Below are positions 1 through 9,690 of a stretch of 44,538 nucleotides of DNA, in pieces. The translations under genes and the position numbers were made by a program. The stretch's first letter is position 1; each line of letters opens with the position of its first letter. The notes under the pieces are model-generated. The model was not told where the DNA came from. It did no database searches and was given only the letters and a program-made list of their open reading frames with translations. The DNA comes from an uncultured Collinsella sp. (lineage in GTDB: Bacteria; Actinomycetota; Coriobacteriia; Coriobacteriales; Coriobacteriaceae): the NCBI GenBank assembly GCA_902462065.1, contig CABQAK010000014.1, forward strand, positions 1 through 44,538, in the 5' to 3' direction.

Positions 1-501
1 AACGAGGTTCTCGAGCGTGCGGGGAATCAGCAGCAGGTGGGCGTCGGGCAGCGTCGCGCGGATCTGCGCCTCGGTCTCGTCCAGGCTGCGGCCGTCCTCG
101 CGCATGGCCAGCGCGTACTCCACCAGCAGGCCCTCGGCGCCCGAGCCGGTGCGCGAGTCGATGCAGCGCACGTCGAGCTCGTGCGTTTCGGCCGTCAGGC
201 TGGCGTTGGCATAGCAGGCGGACCACTCGCTGCACAGCGAGATAAAGATGGCGCTGTCGTGGCCGTCGGCGCGCACGCGATCAAAGAGCGCCTTGAACTC
301 ACCGGCGCTCGGCTGCGAGGTGTGCGGTAGCTGCTCGGAGCCTGCCATGCGGGCGACGTACTCCTCGGCGGTGATTTGCACCTGGTCGAGCAGGTCCTCA
401 CCTTCGATAATTACATGCAGCGGAATCACGTAAATGCCGAGCTCTTGGGCGCGGGCGGGGGAGATGTCCGACGTGGAGTCGGTTATGATGGCAAAAGACA
501 T
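1..501 (-). CDS. DegV family protein (partial, N-terminal 167 residues)
   Basis: The reading frame begins at ATG 501 and runs off the left edge without a stop, so only the N-terminal part is visible. It opens MSFAIITDSTSDIS and later carries HTSQPSAGEF and a CIDSRTGSGAEG segment, all characteristic of the DegV family, whose members bind a fatty acid; in Firmicutes the related FakB proteins present it to a FakA kinase. The role here is inferred from the family alone. A GAAAGG ribosome-binding site lies 6-8 bases before the ATG. The gene is divergent from the HAD phosphatase and has its own promoter in the shared spacer. A second, complete DegV paralogue is at 37706-38560. Confidence 0.9.
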   Translation of the reverse strand, partial: MSFAIITDSTSDISPARAQELGIYVIPLHVIIEGEDLLDQVQITAEEYVARMAGSEQLPHTSQPSAGEFKALFDRVRADGHDSAIFISLCSEWSACYANASLTAETHELDVRCIDSRTGSGAEGLLVEYALAMREDGRSLDETEAQIRATLPDAHLLLIPRTLENLV

Positions 502-557
502 AATTGCACCTTTCGTTGGGGCGCTTGCGCGCCGCCTTCTGAGAGCAAAGTGCGACA

Positions 558-586
558 AGTATAGTGGAGTCGTTCCACATTGCCAG
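558..586 (-). promoter_or_regulatory. Promoter of the partial degV gene
   Basis: On the minus strand there is a -35-like CTGGCA (586-581), a 17-base spacer and a -10 TATACT (563-558), about 57 bases before the degV ATG. The -10 matches the sigma-70 consensus at 5 of 6 positions and the -35 at 4 of 6. Confidence 0.55.
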
Positions 587-593
587 CTTTATT

Positions 594-609
594 TGTTGAA
601 TAGTCAACA
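594..609. promoter_or_regulatory. Operator-like palindrome in the degV/HAD divergent spacer
   Basis: A perfect inverted repeat, TGTTGA-atag-TCAACA, lies between the two divergent genes, just upstream of the degV -35 element. It could bind a dimeric regulator; no regulator can be assigned from the sequence. Confidence 0.35.
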
Positions 610-657
610 GTTTGAAGTGTAAGTGTGGAAATCACCAACTGGGGAAGAGGGATGCCG

Positions 658-1320
658 ATGGAGGCGCTGGAGATATGCAGACGGCCGATTGTGCTGTTCG
701 ATTTTGACGGCACGGTGGCAGATACGGGCCGGGCGGTGATGACCTCGACGCGCAAGACGCTGGCTGCGCGCGGGTTTTCTGAGGCGCAGATGGGTGACCT
801 GCGCCGCATGATCGGGCCGCCCCTGTGGAAGAGCTTCCACGACTTTTACGGCTTTTCCCGCGAGGAGTCGCTTGTGGTGGCCGACGAGTACCGTGCCTTT
901 TTTGATGAGCTGGGGCCGGAGGAGTACCCCGTGTTCGATGGGATTCCCGAGCTGCTGGATGGGTTGACCGCCCAGGGCAAGCGTATGGCCGTGGCGACGT
1001 CGCGCATGGAGGCGAAGTGCATCGATATGGTGCATGAGCTGGGGCTTTGCCAGTTCGAAGCCGTGGTTGGCATGAATCCGCCGCAGGGGCGCGAGACCAA
1101 GGCAGATTCGGTTCGCGATGCGCTGGCGGTGCTCGGTGCGACGGCCGACGAGGCCGTGATGATCGGCGACCGCTTTAACGATGTGGAGGGCGCGCACGCG
1201 ATGGGTGTGCCGTGTATCGGCATCTATTCGGGCGCGGCGGCGCTGGGGGAGCACGAGGCCGCGGGTGCCGATGCGGTGGTGCACTCGGTGGCCGAGCTTG
1301 CTAAACTTTTCGCTATATAA
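658..1320 (+). CDS. HAD-superfamily phosphatase (Gph/PpaX-like)
   Basis: This 220-residue protein is a soluble HAD hydrolase. Motif I is FDFDGTVAD near residues 14-22 (nucleophile Asp15, acid Asp17), motif II is VATSRM, and motif IV is GDRFND, which supplies Mg2+-binding acids. The helical cap between motifs I and II is the type found in phosphoglycolate phosphatase and 5'-nucleotidase-like proteins, so a small phosphorylated metabolite is the likely substrate; the exact one cannot be read from sequence. A GTG at 625 and an ATG at 652 are also in frame, but GGGGAAGAGG at 641-650 is spaced correctly only for ATG 658. The downstream M20 gene starts 54 bases after the stop with its own strong ribosome-binding site. 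Confidence 0.88.
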   Translation: MEALEICRRPIVLFDFDGTVADTGRAVMTSTRKTLAARGFSEAQMGDLRRMIGPPLWKSFHDFYGFSREESLVVADEYRAFFDELGPEEYPVFDGIPELLDGLTAQGKRMAVATSRMEAKCIDMVHELGLCQFEAVVGMNPPQGRETKADSVRDALAVLGATADEAVMIGDRFNDVEGAHAMGVPCIGIYSGAAALGEHEAAGADAVVHSVAELAKLFAI

Positions 1321-1374
1321 GTATGTGATGTGAGGGGCGGGCACGCTCGCCCCTCATTGGTAAGGAGGTCGTCC

Positions 1375-2811
1375 ATGAATCAGGTGGAGCAGAGCGTCGC
1401 TGAGTATATCGACGAGGTCTGGGAAGATGTCGTCGCCGATATCGAGCAGCTGGTGAGTTATCCGTCCGTAGCCGTTGCTGCCGACGCAGAGCCCGGTGCG
1501 CCGTTTGGCCGCCCGGTCCGTGATGCGCTCGATTGCGCGCTCGGCATTGCGCAGAAGCTCGGCTACCAGACGAGCGACGACGAGGGCTATGTGGGCATTG
1601 CCGATATCCCTGGCCGCGGCGACAAGCAGCTCGCGACCATCTGCCACGTGGACGTGGTTCCCGCCGGTCCCGGTTGGAACACCGACCCGTTTGCGATGGA
1701 GCGCCGAGAGGGCTGGCTGCTCGGTCGCGGCGTAATCGACGACAAGGGCCCGGCGGTGCTGTCGCTCTACGCCGGCGCCTATCTGCTCAAGCACGGCATT
1801 ACCCCGCGCTATACCTTCCGCGCGCTGCTGGGATGCGATGAGGAAGTGGGCATGTCCGACGTTCACCATTATCTGGAGAACCACGCGAACCCCGACTTTC
1901 TGTTTACGCCCGATGCCGAGTTCCCGGTTTGTAATGCCGAGAAGGGCCAGTTTGGGGCGACGTTTGCGAGTCCCAAGATCGACGGCGGGCGCATTGTGTC
2001 CTGGAGCGGCGCCGAAGCGAGCAACGCCATTCCGTCGCAGTCTATCTGCGAGCTTGCGATTGCCGCCGATGAGCTGCCGGCGCCTGTTGAGAACGCCGAC
2101 CGCCTGGAGATTACGGCGCTCGAGAACGGCCATGCCCAGATTTTTGCGCACGGTATTGGTGGCCATGCTTCGATGCCCGAGGGGACGATCAACGCCGTCG
2201 GCCTGATCGTGACGTACCTGCGCGAGGCCGAGGACGCGTTTGGTGCGCGCGACGAGCGCCTGCTGACGCCTGCCGAGCACGAGTTCGTCAAGTTCTTGGC
2301 CTTTGTGCATGCGGACGCCTATGGTCGCGGCTTGGGCATCGATGCGACGAGCGCGGCGTTTGGCCCGCTCACGTGCAACCCCGGCGTCATCCGCGTGGTG
2401 GATGGCCACATTGAGCAGGTCATCGACGTGCGTTTCCCCGACAGCACGAGCGCCGATACCATCTGCGAGCAGCTCGAGCCGCTCGTGGGCCGCTTTGGTG
2501 TGACGTATCTCGTGGGTCGTACCAAGGTGCCGTTCTCGGTCTCTGCCGACGATCCGGCCGTGAAAGCGCTGATTGATACCTATAACGAGTTTACGGGCAA
2601 GCATGCCGAGCCCTTCGCCATGGGCGGTGGCACGTACGCGCGCAACTTTGCCCGCGCCGTATCGTTTGGCCCCGAGGAGACCGGCCTTGAGCTGCCCGCG
2701 TGGGGCGGCCAGATGCACGGCCCCAACGAGTGTGCCAACGAGGAACAGCTCAAGCAAGCGCTCAAGATTTATATCGTGGCGATCCTGCGTCTCAACGAGC
2801 TCGAGCTTTAA
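1375..2811 (+). CDS. M20 family dipeptidase (Sapep/PepV type)
   Basis: The 478-residue product is a di-zinc or di-manganese M20 metallopeptidase that hydrolyses dipeptides in the cytoplasm. The metal-binding segments are clear: HVDVVPAG (His91, Asp93), GVIDDKGP (bridging Asp122), CDEEVG (catalytic Glu156, Glu157), a GIGGHAS dimer-interface segment and a C-terminal MHGPNE with the last metal His. The length of about 470 and the GPGWNTDPF segment point to the Sapep/PepV branch rather than DapE or ArgE. The start is ATG 1375, preceded by a near-perfect TAAGGAGG at 1361-1368. A second, smaller M20 enzyme lies at 21654-22874. Confidence 0.92.
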   Translation: MNQVEQSVAEYIDEVWEDVVADIEQLVSYPSVAVAADAEPGAPFGRPVRDALDCALGIAQKLGYQTSDDEGYVGIADIPGRGDKQLATICHVDVVPAGPGWNTDPFAMERREGWLLGRGVIDDKGPAVLSLYAGAYLLKHGITPRYTFRALLGCDEEVGMSDVHHYLENHANPDFLFTPDAEFPVCNAEKGQFGATFASPKIDGGRIVSWSGAEASNAIPSQSICELAIAADELPAPVENADRLEITALENGHAQIFAHGIGGHASMPEGTINAVGLIVTYLREAEDAFGARDERLLTPAEHEFVKFLAFVHADAYGRGLGIDATSAAFGPLTCNPGVIRVVDGHIEQVIDVRFPDSTSADTICEQLEPLVGRFGVTYLVGRTKVPFSVSADDPAVKALIDTYNEFTGKHAEPFAMGGGTYARNFARAVSFGPEETGLELPAWGGQMHGPNECANEEQLKQALKIYIVAILRLNELEL

Positions 2812-2834
2812 GGTTACGCGGTTTTACCAATCTA

Positions 2835-2906
2835 AGTTGCGGTGGAATAGTTCCTAGAATCGGCTGCCTGACAGCCAAACAGGAACTATTTCACCGCAAC
2901 TGCTTT
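2835..2906. repeat. Long imperfect palindrome after the dipeptidase gene
   Basis: Arms of 21 bases (2835-2855 and 2881-2901) pair with one mismatch around an inner hairpin (GGCTG 2862-2866 with CAGCC 2872-2876). The 3' arm is followed by GCTTTTT, so it can end transcription from the dipeptidase gene. Its size and cruciform shape are more than a simple terminator needs, and it may be a dispersed repeat. Confidence 0.65.
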
Positions 2907-2975
2907 TTATCGGTGTAAAAGGCGGGTCATGCTTGGCGGCGGGTTTGTTATTCGTTTGTAAAGCCGAGCCGCGTT

Positions 2976-3013
2976 TGCGGTAAGGGTCTATCAGATGCCC
3001 GTAAGAAACCGCA
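2976..3013 (+). promoter_or_regulatory. Possible structured leader of the pst operon
   Basis: TGCGGT (2976-2981) pairs with ACCGCA (3008-3013), enclosing GGG/CCC (2984-2986, 2998-3000). A further small hairpin, GCGGGCA/TGCCCGC (3063-3079), lies just before the pstS ribosome-binding site. The section 2907-3104 otherwise holds no gene; no clear Pho box was recognised. Confidence 0.25.
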
Positions 3014-3104
3014 GCTGACGCGGGCGCTGACCGGTTGGGGCCGTATCTTTCCAAACAGCAAAGCGGGCAGGGTGCCCGCGAGACGCATGTATGAAAGGAA
3101 GATC

Positions 3105-4046
3105 ATGCTCGATCAGGCTTATTCTCGTCGTCAGTTCCTCGGCCTCGCTGGTGGTCTTGCCAGCTTCGTGGGCCTCGGCCTCGTTGGCTGTGGCGGCGCA
3201 GGCGCTTCCAATGCCGCCGACAAGGGCAGCACCGCTGCCGCTGCCGAGTCCGTCTCCGGCGAGGTGACCTACGACGGTGCCTCCTCGTTCCAGGCTCTCG
3301 TCGAGGCCGCTGCCGAGAAGTTCATGGATGCCAACCCCGACGTCTCCGTCTCCGGCTCGGGCAACGGTTCGGGCAAAGGTCTGACCGCTGTTGCCGCCGG
3401 CACCGTCACCATCGGTAACTCCGACGTCTTCGCCGAGACCAAGCTCGAGGCCGACCAGGTCAAGAACCTCGTCGACCACGAGGTCGCCGTCGTGGGCATG
3501 GGTCCCGTCGTCTCTAAGAACGTGAAGGTCGACGACCTGTCCCTCGAGCAGCTCAAGGGCATCTTCTCCGGCCAGATCACCAACTGGAAGGAGGTCGGCG
3601 GCGACGACGCCAAGATCGTCGTTCTCAACCGCAAGGCCGGTTCCGGTACCCGCGCCACCTTCGAGGCTGCCGTCTTTGGCGACGAGGCAGTCGACTTTAA
3701 GGGCGACGCCGAGCTCGACAAGTCCGGCGATGTCCAGACTCAGATGGGCAGCACCGACAACGCCATCTCCTACCTGGACTTCTCGCACTTCGATGACTCC
3801 AAGTTCAACGCCATCAAGGTCGAGGGCGTCGAGCCCAAGAGCAAGAACGTCACCGACGACTCCTTTAAGATCTGGGCGACCGAGCACATGTACTGCGCTA
3901 AGGACGCCGACGAGGCCACCAAGGCCTTCTTGGAGTTCATGCTTTCCGACGATGTCCAGGGCAAGCTCGTCGAGGAGCAGGGCTTTATCCCCGTCTCTGC
4001 CATGAAGGTCGTCAAGGACGCCAGCGGCAAGGTCTCTGCTAAATAA
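3105..4046 (+). CDS. pstS: Phosphate ABC transporter substrate-binding lipoprotein PstS
   Basis: PstS captures inorganic phosphate outside the membrane and delivers it to PstC/PstA. The 313-residue product begins with a twin-arginine signal (SRRQFLGL, residues 7-14) that runs into a lipobox, LVGC, with Cys29 as the predicted lipidated residue; it is therefore probably exported folded through Tat and anchored as a lipoprotein. Family features include the SGSGNGSGKGL phosphate-loop-like segment, the ITNWKEVGGDD segment and the NRKAGSGTRATFE segment typical of PstS. ATG 3105 is preferred over the in-frame GTG at 3072 because GAAAGGAA (3093-3100) precedes it and the Tat motif follows directly. 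It is the first gene of pstSCAB. Confidence 0.95.
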   Translation: MLDQAYSRRQFLGLAGGLASFVGLGLVGCGGAGASNAADKGSTAAAAESVSGEVTYDGASSFQALVEAAAEKFMDANPDVSVSGSGNGSGKGLTAVAAGTVTIGNSDVFAETKLEADQVKNLVDHEVAVVGMGPVVSKNVKVDDLSLEQLKGIFSGQITNWKEVGGDDAKIVVLNRKAGSGTRATFEAAVFGDEAVDFKGDAELDKSGDVQTQMGSTDNAISYLDFSHFDDSKFNAIKVEGVEPKSKNVTDDSFKIWATEHMYCAKDADEATKAFLEFMLSDDVQGKLVEEQGFIPVSAMKVVKDASGKVSAK

Positions 4047-4071
4047 GTAATCGCCCCCGGAAAGGTTTGCA

Positions 4072-4980
4072 ATGGCAAAACAGCTGCCAAAGCGCGACCT
4101 TGAGAACGTGGGCCTGGGCGTCACGGGCGCGTGCGTAGCGCTCGTGACGCTTGTCGTTGCCGCGCTTATCTTCATGGTCGCCCAAAAGGGCCTCTCGGCT
4201 TTTCTCAAGGATGGCGTTTCGGTTGTCGAGTTCTTCACCGGCACCAAGTGGGACCTGGCCAACACAGCCGAAAACGGTCTGCCCTATACCGGCGCCCTGC
4301 CCCTGATCGTCACCTCGTTTGCGGTCATGGTGCTCTCCACGCTCATCGCGCTGCCCATCGCCATCGGCTCCGCCATCTTTGCGGTCGAGATCCAACCCAA
4401 ATTTGGTTCCAAGGTCTTTCAGCCGCTTATTGAGCTTTTGACCGGCATTCCCTCGGTCGTCTTTGGACTGATTGGCTTTCACGTGGTCGTCGGACTTATG
4501 AAGTCCGTTTTCCACGTGAGCACGGGTCTGGGCATCCTGCCCGGCGCCATCGTGCTGGCTGTCATGATCCTGCCGACGATGACCACCCTTTCGGTCGATG
4601 GCCTGCGCGCCGTGCCCGACGGCTACCGTCAGGGCTCGCTCGCGCTGGGCTACACCCGCTGGCAGACCATCTGGCACGTGGTGCTCAAGTCCGCCATGCC
4701 GTCGCTCATGACTGCGGTCATCCTTGGCATGACGCGCGCCTTTGGCGAGACGCTCGCCGTACGCATGGTCATCGGCGGTATTGAGGCCATGCCGACGTCG
4801 CTGCTGTCGCCGGCCTCGACCATCACCACCACGCTCACCACGTCCATGGCGGTCTATGCCGAGGGTTCGGCCCAGGACGATGTTCTGTGGGCGCTCGGTC
4901 TGCTGCTGATGGGTATGAGCCTCATCTTCATCCTGATCATCCACATTATCGGCCGCAAGGGGGCGAAGGCTCGTGGCTAG
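4072..4980 (+). CDS. pstC: Phosphate ABC transporter permease PstC
   Basis: This 302-residue integral membrane protein is one of the two permease subunits of the high-affinity phosphate importer. Six hydrophobic segments are visible, with the permease coupling loop (EAA-like) around the GYRQGSLALGYTRWQTIWHV region and the conserved FGETLAVRMVIGG segment. It starts at ATG 4072 behind GGAAAGG, 25 bases after pstS, and its last codons contain the GTG start of pstA (8-base overlap), which suggests translational coupling. Confidence 0.95.
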   Translation: MAKQLPKRDLENVGLGVTGACVALVTLVVAALIFMVAQKGLSAFLKDGVSVVEFFTGTKWDLANTAENGLPYTGALPLIVTSFAVMVLSTLIALPIAIGSAIFAVEIQPKFGSKVFQPLIELLTGIPSVVFGLIGFHVVVGLMKSVFHVSTGLGILPGAIVLAVMILPTMTTLSVDGLRAVPDGYRQGSLALGYTRWQTIWHVVLKSAMPSLMTAVILGMTRAFGETLAVRMVIGGIEAMPTSLLSPASTITTTLTTSMAVYAEGSAQDDVLWALGLLLMGMSLIFILIIHIIGRKGAKARG

Positions 4981-5895
4981 CACGCGCATCCATATCGACG
5001 AGGCGAGACTCGGGCGCGTCCAAAAGCAGGATCGCATCGCCACGGGCGTGCTGACGGCAATCATCGCCATCGTCATGCTCATCGTCGTCTCCATGGTGGC
5101 CTATATCCTGTTCGAGGGCATCTCGACGCTGTTCCAGCCGGGTTTTCTCACGCAGCCGTCGCGCGCCAACGGAACTCAGGGCGGCGTACTCTACCAGCTG
5201 TTCGACTCGTTCTATCTGCTGCTGATCACCCTGATCATCTCGGTGCCCATCAGCCTGGGCGGCGCGGTCTTTTTGGTTGAGTACGCGCCGGACGGTCCCA
5301 TCCGCGACATCGCTTCCACCGCCATCGAGACGCTGTCCTCGCTGCCTTCCATCGTTGTCGGCATGTTCGGTTTCCTGGTGTTCTCGGTGCAGCTGGGCTG
5401 GAAGTACTCCATCATCTCCGGCGCCGTCGCGCTCACCATGTTCAACATTCCCATCCTGGTGCGCGTGATCCAGCAGGCGCTCGAGGACGTGCCGCAGGCC
5501 CAGCGCGATGCGTGCCTGGCCATGGGCCTTACCCGCTGGGAGGCCACGCTGCACATCCTGATCCCCGAGGCCATGCCTGCCATCGTGACCGGCATCGTGC
5601 TTTCGGCCGGCCGCGTGTTTGGCGAGGCCGCGGCACTGCTCTTTACCTCGGGCATGAGCTCGCCGGTGCGTTTGAACTTCTTGAGCTTTAACCTGTCGAG
5701 CCCCACCTGCGCTTGGAACGTGTTCCGCCCCGGTGAGTCGCTCGCCGTGCACATCTACAAGATTTACGGCGAGGGCAGCCCCGAGGCCCAGCAGATCGTT
5801 TGGGGCACCGCTGCACTGCTGATGATCTGCGTGCTGCTGTTTAACATAGTTGCCCGTATCGTGGGCAAGCAACTGGCAAGGAAGATGACGGCCGA

Positions 5896-5899
<4 letters not shown>
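4973..5899 (+). CDS. pstA: Phosphate ABC transporter permease PstA
   Basis: This is the second permease subunit, 308 residues with six predicted membrane helices. The coupling-loop region reads AQRDACLAMGLTRWEATLHI, followed by GRVFGEAAALLFTSGM as in PstA proteins. Translation is taken from GTG 4973, which lies inside the pstC stop region; no ATG with a better ribosome-binding site follows nearby. Its stop overlaps the ATG of pstB (ATGA). Confidence 0.94.
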
Positions 5900-6768
<869 letters not shown>

Positions 6769-6786
6769 TCCGGGACATGCTTGAGG

Positions 6787-6861
6787 CCCGTGGCGGCCAC
6801 GGTCGCCACGGGACTGATTGGAGAGGCGGGTCATCTCTTGCGGGAGATGGCCCGCCTTTTT
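6787..6861 (+). terminator. Terminator of the pst operon (two hairpins)
   Basis: CCCGTGGCG (6787-6795) pairs with CGCCACGGG (6804-6812). A second stem, GGCGGGTCATCTC with GAGATGGCCCGCC (6825-6856), is followed by TTTTTG. The second is a standard intrinsic terminator for pstSCAB. Confidence 0.8.
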
Positions 6862-6878
6862 GCTCCGCGACCGAAGCG

Positions 6879-6913
6879 ACCACCACAAAGGGGACAGGCA
6901 CCTTCGTGGTGGT
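6879..6913. repeat. Dispersed palindrome R, copy 1
   Basis: Arms ACCACCACAAAGG and CCTTCGTGGTGGT (one mismatch) flank the loop GGACAGGCA. Five other copies occur in the window (19556, 36050, 36984, 38571, 38976). The right arm supplies part of a candidate -35 for the ABC-F gene. Confidence 0.85.
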
Positions 6914-6938
6914 TTGGGGTGGGGCTCGCTGCTATCAT
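6910..6938 (+). promoter_or_regulatory. Candidate promoter of the ABC-F gene
   Basis: TGGTTT (6910-6915), a 17-base spacer, and TATCAT (6933-6938) form a weak sigma-70-like pair about 36 bases before the start. The -35 overlaps the right arm of the dispersed palindrome. Confidence 0.35.
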
Positions 6939-6973
6939 GGACAACGTTGACTTTCTAAGAAGGAGCAGGGCAT

Positions 6974-8833
6974 ATGGCGATTCTTTTGGGATGCGATTCC
7001 GTCAGCCTAGAGTTTCCCACCAAGCATATTTTCGATAGCGTGACGCTCGGCGTGGGTGAGGGCGACCGCATTGGTATTGTCGGTAAAAACGGTGACGGCA
7101 AGTCGACGCTGCTGAGCGTACTCGCCGGCACGTTGGAGCCCGACGACGGCCGCGTGACGCATCGCCGCGACACGACGATCGGATTGCTCGGCCAAAAGGA
7201 CAACCTCGTCGATACCGACACCGTGCATCATGCCGTCGTCGGCGACACGCCCGAGTACGAGTGGGCGTCGAGCCCCCGCACGCGCCAGATCCTCGCTGGC
7301 CTCATTAGCGATGTGCCCTGGGAGGGCACGGTGGGCGAGCTTTCGGGCGGCCAGCGCCGCCGCGTGGACCTCGCGCGCCTGCTGATCGGCGACTACGACG
7401 TGCTCATGCTCGACGAGCCCACCAATCACCTGGACATGCGTACCATCAACTGGCTCGCACGCCACTTAAAGGCCCGCTGGCAGCACGGTCAGGGCGCGAT
7501 GCTCGTGGTCACGCACGACCGCTGGTTCTTGGACGAGGTCTGCACCAGTATGTGGGAAGTCCACGACGGCCAGGTCGATCCCTTCGAGGGCGGCTACTCG
7601 GCCTACATCCTGCAGCGCGTGGAGCGCGACCGCATGGCCGCCGTCACCGAGGAGCGTCGTCGCAACATGGCACGCAAGGAGCTCGCGTGGCTGAGCCGTG
7701 GCGCTCAGGCGCGCTCCACCAAGCCCAAGTTTCGCGTGGATGCCGCTCGCGAACTCATCGCCGACGTGCCGCCCGTGCGCGACGAGCTGGAGCTCAAGCG
7801 CCTGGCGGTGAGCCGCCTGGGCAAGCAGGTCATCGACGTGATCGACGTGGACGCCGGCTATGCGGATACCGACGGCGCGCCCAAGCAGGTGCTCTCCGAC
7901 GTGACCTGGCTTATCGGCGCGGGCGACCGCTATGGTCTTTTGGGTGAGAACGGTGCCGGCAAGTCCACGCTGCTCGACGTGATCCAGGGCAAGATCGCGC
8001 CCCTGCGCGGCCGCGTGAAGATCGGCCAGACGGTGCGCTTTGGCGTGCTGTCGCAGCAGCTCGAGGAGCTCGAGCCCTACATGGGCGACACGATCCGCGA
8101 GGTGCTCAGCAACTATAAGAAGTACTACGTCATCGACGGCAAGGAGACTTCGCCCGAGAAGCTCTGCGAGCGCCTGGGCTTTACGACCCAACAGCTCTGG
8201 AGTCGTATCGGCGACCTTTCGGGCGGCCAACGCCGTCGCCTGTCGCTGCTGCTGACGATCCTGGACGAGCCCAACGTGCTTATCCTGGACGAGCCGGGCA
8301 ACGACCTGGATACCGATATGCTCGCGATTGTCGAGGATCTGCTGGACGGCTGGCCCGGCACGCTGATCCTGGTGACGCACGACCGTTTCCTCATGGAGCG
8401 CGTGACCGACCAACAGTGGGCACTGCTCGATGGCCATCTGACGCATATGCCCGGCGGCGTCGATCAGTACCTGCGCCTGTGCAACGCCACCGCCGAGGGC
8501 GAGCCCGTGGGCGCGCCGAGTGCCAAGACCGGCACGTTCGACACCGGCGCCGCAGCGGTTGCGGCCGAAAAGCCCAAGACGAGCGGCCAGCCCAACGGTC
8601 TTTCCAACGCCGAGCGCCAGAAGCTCCGCCGCGAGGTGAGCTCGCTCGAGCGCAAGATGGAGACGCAGCGCGCTCGCGTGGAGGAGGCCGAGGCCGCGAT
8701 GGCTCAGGTCGATCCCACCAACTACACGGCGCTCGGCGAGCAGCAGGCAAAGATCGACGAGGCCCATGCCGCCATGGACGAGCTGGAGATGGCGTGGCTC
8801 GAGGCGAGCGAAAAGCTCGAGGGCGAGGAGTAG
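6974..8833 (+). CDS. uup: ABC-F ATPase, Uup-like
   Basis: This 619-residue cytoplasmic protein has two ABC ATPase domains and no membrane segment, the ABC-F arrangement. Domain 1 has GKNGDGKST (near residue 37), LSGGQRRRVDLA and VLMLDEPTNHLD; the linker follows; domain 2 has GENGAGKST, LSGGQRRRLSLL and VLILDEPGNDLDTD. The tail after about residue 540 is a charged coiled coil (LRREVSSLERKMETQRARVE), the mark of the Uup branch rather than EttA. ABC-F proteins act on ribosomes, or for Uup also affect DNA repair and transposon excision; antibiotic protection cannot be inferred. The start is ATG 6974 after AAGGAGCAGG. The next gene starts 6 bases after its stop. Confidence 0.9.
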   Translation: MAILLGCDSVSLEFPTKHIFDSVTLGVGEGDRIGIVGKNGDGKSTLLSVLAGTLEPDDGRVTHRRDTTIGLLGQKDNLVDTDTVHHAVVGDTPEYEWASSPRTRQILAGLISDVPWEGTVGELSGGQRRRVDLARLLIGDYDVLMLDEPTNHLDMRTINWLARHLKARWQHGQGAMLVVTHDRWFLDEVCTSMWEVHDGQVDPFEGGYSAYILQRVERDRMAAVTEERRRNMARKELAWLSRGAQARSTKPKFRVDAARELIADVPPVRDELELKRLAVSRLGKQVIDVIDVDAGYADTDGAPKQVLSDVTWLIGAGDRYGLLGENGAGKSTLLDVIQGKIAPLRGRVKIGQTVRFGVLSQQLEELEPYMGDTIREVLSNYKKYYVIDGKETSPEKLCERLGFTTQQLWSRIGDLSGGQRRRLSLLLTILDEPNVLILDEPGNDLDTDMLAIVEDLLDGWPGTLILVTHDRFLMERVTDQQWALLDGHLTHMPGGVDQYLRLCNATAEGEPVGAPSAKTGTFDTGAAAVAAEKPKTSGQPNGLSNAERQKLRREVSSLERKMETQRARVEEAEAAMAQVDPTNYTALGEQQAKIDEAHAAMDELEMAWLEASEKLEGEE

Positions 8834-8839
8834 GCGAGG

Positions 8840-9610
8840 ATGATCAAAGCCGCGTTTTTCGATATCGACGGTACGCTGCTGAGTTTTAAGACCCACCGGA
8901 TTCCGGCGTCGGCGCAGCAGGTGCTCGACAGCTTTCACGAGCAGGGGATCGCGTGCGTGATTGCTACGGGTCGCCCGACCTACCAGATGCCGGACTGGCT
9001 GTTCGACCTGGGCTGGGATGCGTACATTACGCTCTCGGGTCAGCACTGTTTTGATGCTGAGGGCGTCTACCGCAGCTGCCCGATTGATCCGGACGACGTT
9101 GCGGTGATTGTGGACCAGGTGGCGCGGGGGCGCTACGACTCGCTGTGCATGCAGGGCGAGAACTCGTTTGTGAACCGCCTGTCCGAGCGCGTGGTGACGG
9201 CTGGCAGCAACGCGGGAATCGTCTACCACGAGGAGCCGTTTGAGCACGCCTTTGACGCGCCGGTCTACCAGTTCTGCGCCTTTGTGGACCCCGACGACGA
9301 GCATATCGTGACCGATGCCGTGTCGCATTCGCTCACCACGCGCTGGTGCGACCTGTTCTGTGACATTATTCCCGCTAACGGCGGCAAGGACCTGGGCGTG
9401 GCGGCGACGCTGGAGCGCCTGGGCATCGACGCGAGCGAGGCGATTGCCTTTGGCGACGGCGAGAACGACCTGTCGATGTTCTCGGCCGTGGGCACAAGTG
9501 TGGCCATGGGCAACGCGCAGGATACCGTGAAGGCCGCAGCGACCTACGTAACGACCGCCGTGGACGACGACGGCATCTACAACGCCGCGAAGCACTTTGG
9601 ATTGATGTAA
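8840..9610 (+). CDS. Cof-type HAD phosphatase
   Basis: The 256-residue protein has HAD motif I FFDIDGTLLS (Asp8, Asp10), motif II VIATGRP, the motif III Lys in NGGKDLGV and motif IV FGDGENDLSM. The large insertion between motifs II and III is the C2B cap of the Cof/YbjI class, which dephosphorylates sugar phosphates, flavin precursors or similar molecules; the substrate is not determinable. ATG 8840 lies just after the ABC-F stop, with GAGG overlapping, so the two genes form an operon. Confidence 0.92.
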   Translation: MIKAAFFDIDGTLLSFKTHRIPASAQQVLDSFHEQGIACVIATGRPTYQMPDWLFDLGWDAYITLSGQHCFDAEGVYRSCPIDPDDVAVIVDQVARGRYDSLCMQGENSFVNRLSERVVTAGSNAGIVYHEEPFEHAFDAPVYQFCAFVDPDDEHIVTDAVSHSLTTRWCDLFCDIIPANGGKDLGVAATLERLGIDASEAIAFGDGENDLSMFSAVGTSVAMGNAQDTVKAAATYVTTAVDDDGIYNAAKHFGLM

Positions 9611-9632
9611 CTGCGGGCCGGCACCCGGCGCC

Positions 9633-9665
9633 TGGGGACACTCCTTGCGGGGCGTCCCCATTTTG
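9633..9665 (+). terminator. Terminator after the Cof phosphatase (repeat family S)
   Basis: TGGGGAC-a-CTCC (9633-9644) pairs with GGGG-c-GTCCCCA (9649-9660), followed by TTTTG. The GGGGACACTCCTT wording resembles elements at 34087-34188, so it may be a domesticated dispersed repeat. Confidence 0.6.
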
Positions 9666-9690
9666 TTTTCGTCCCGCACGTTTTGTGAAA

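Noticed and set aside
4039..5094. Long minus-strand frames opposite pstC and pstA, and similar frames opposite most plus-strand genes
   Set aside because: They are antisense shadows of GC-rich coding sequence, with low-complexity His/Arg/Gln-rich translations and no ribosome-binding sites; the real genes have clear family motifs.
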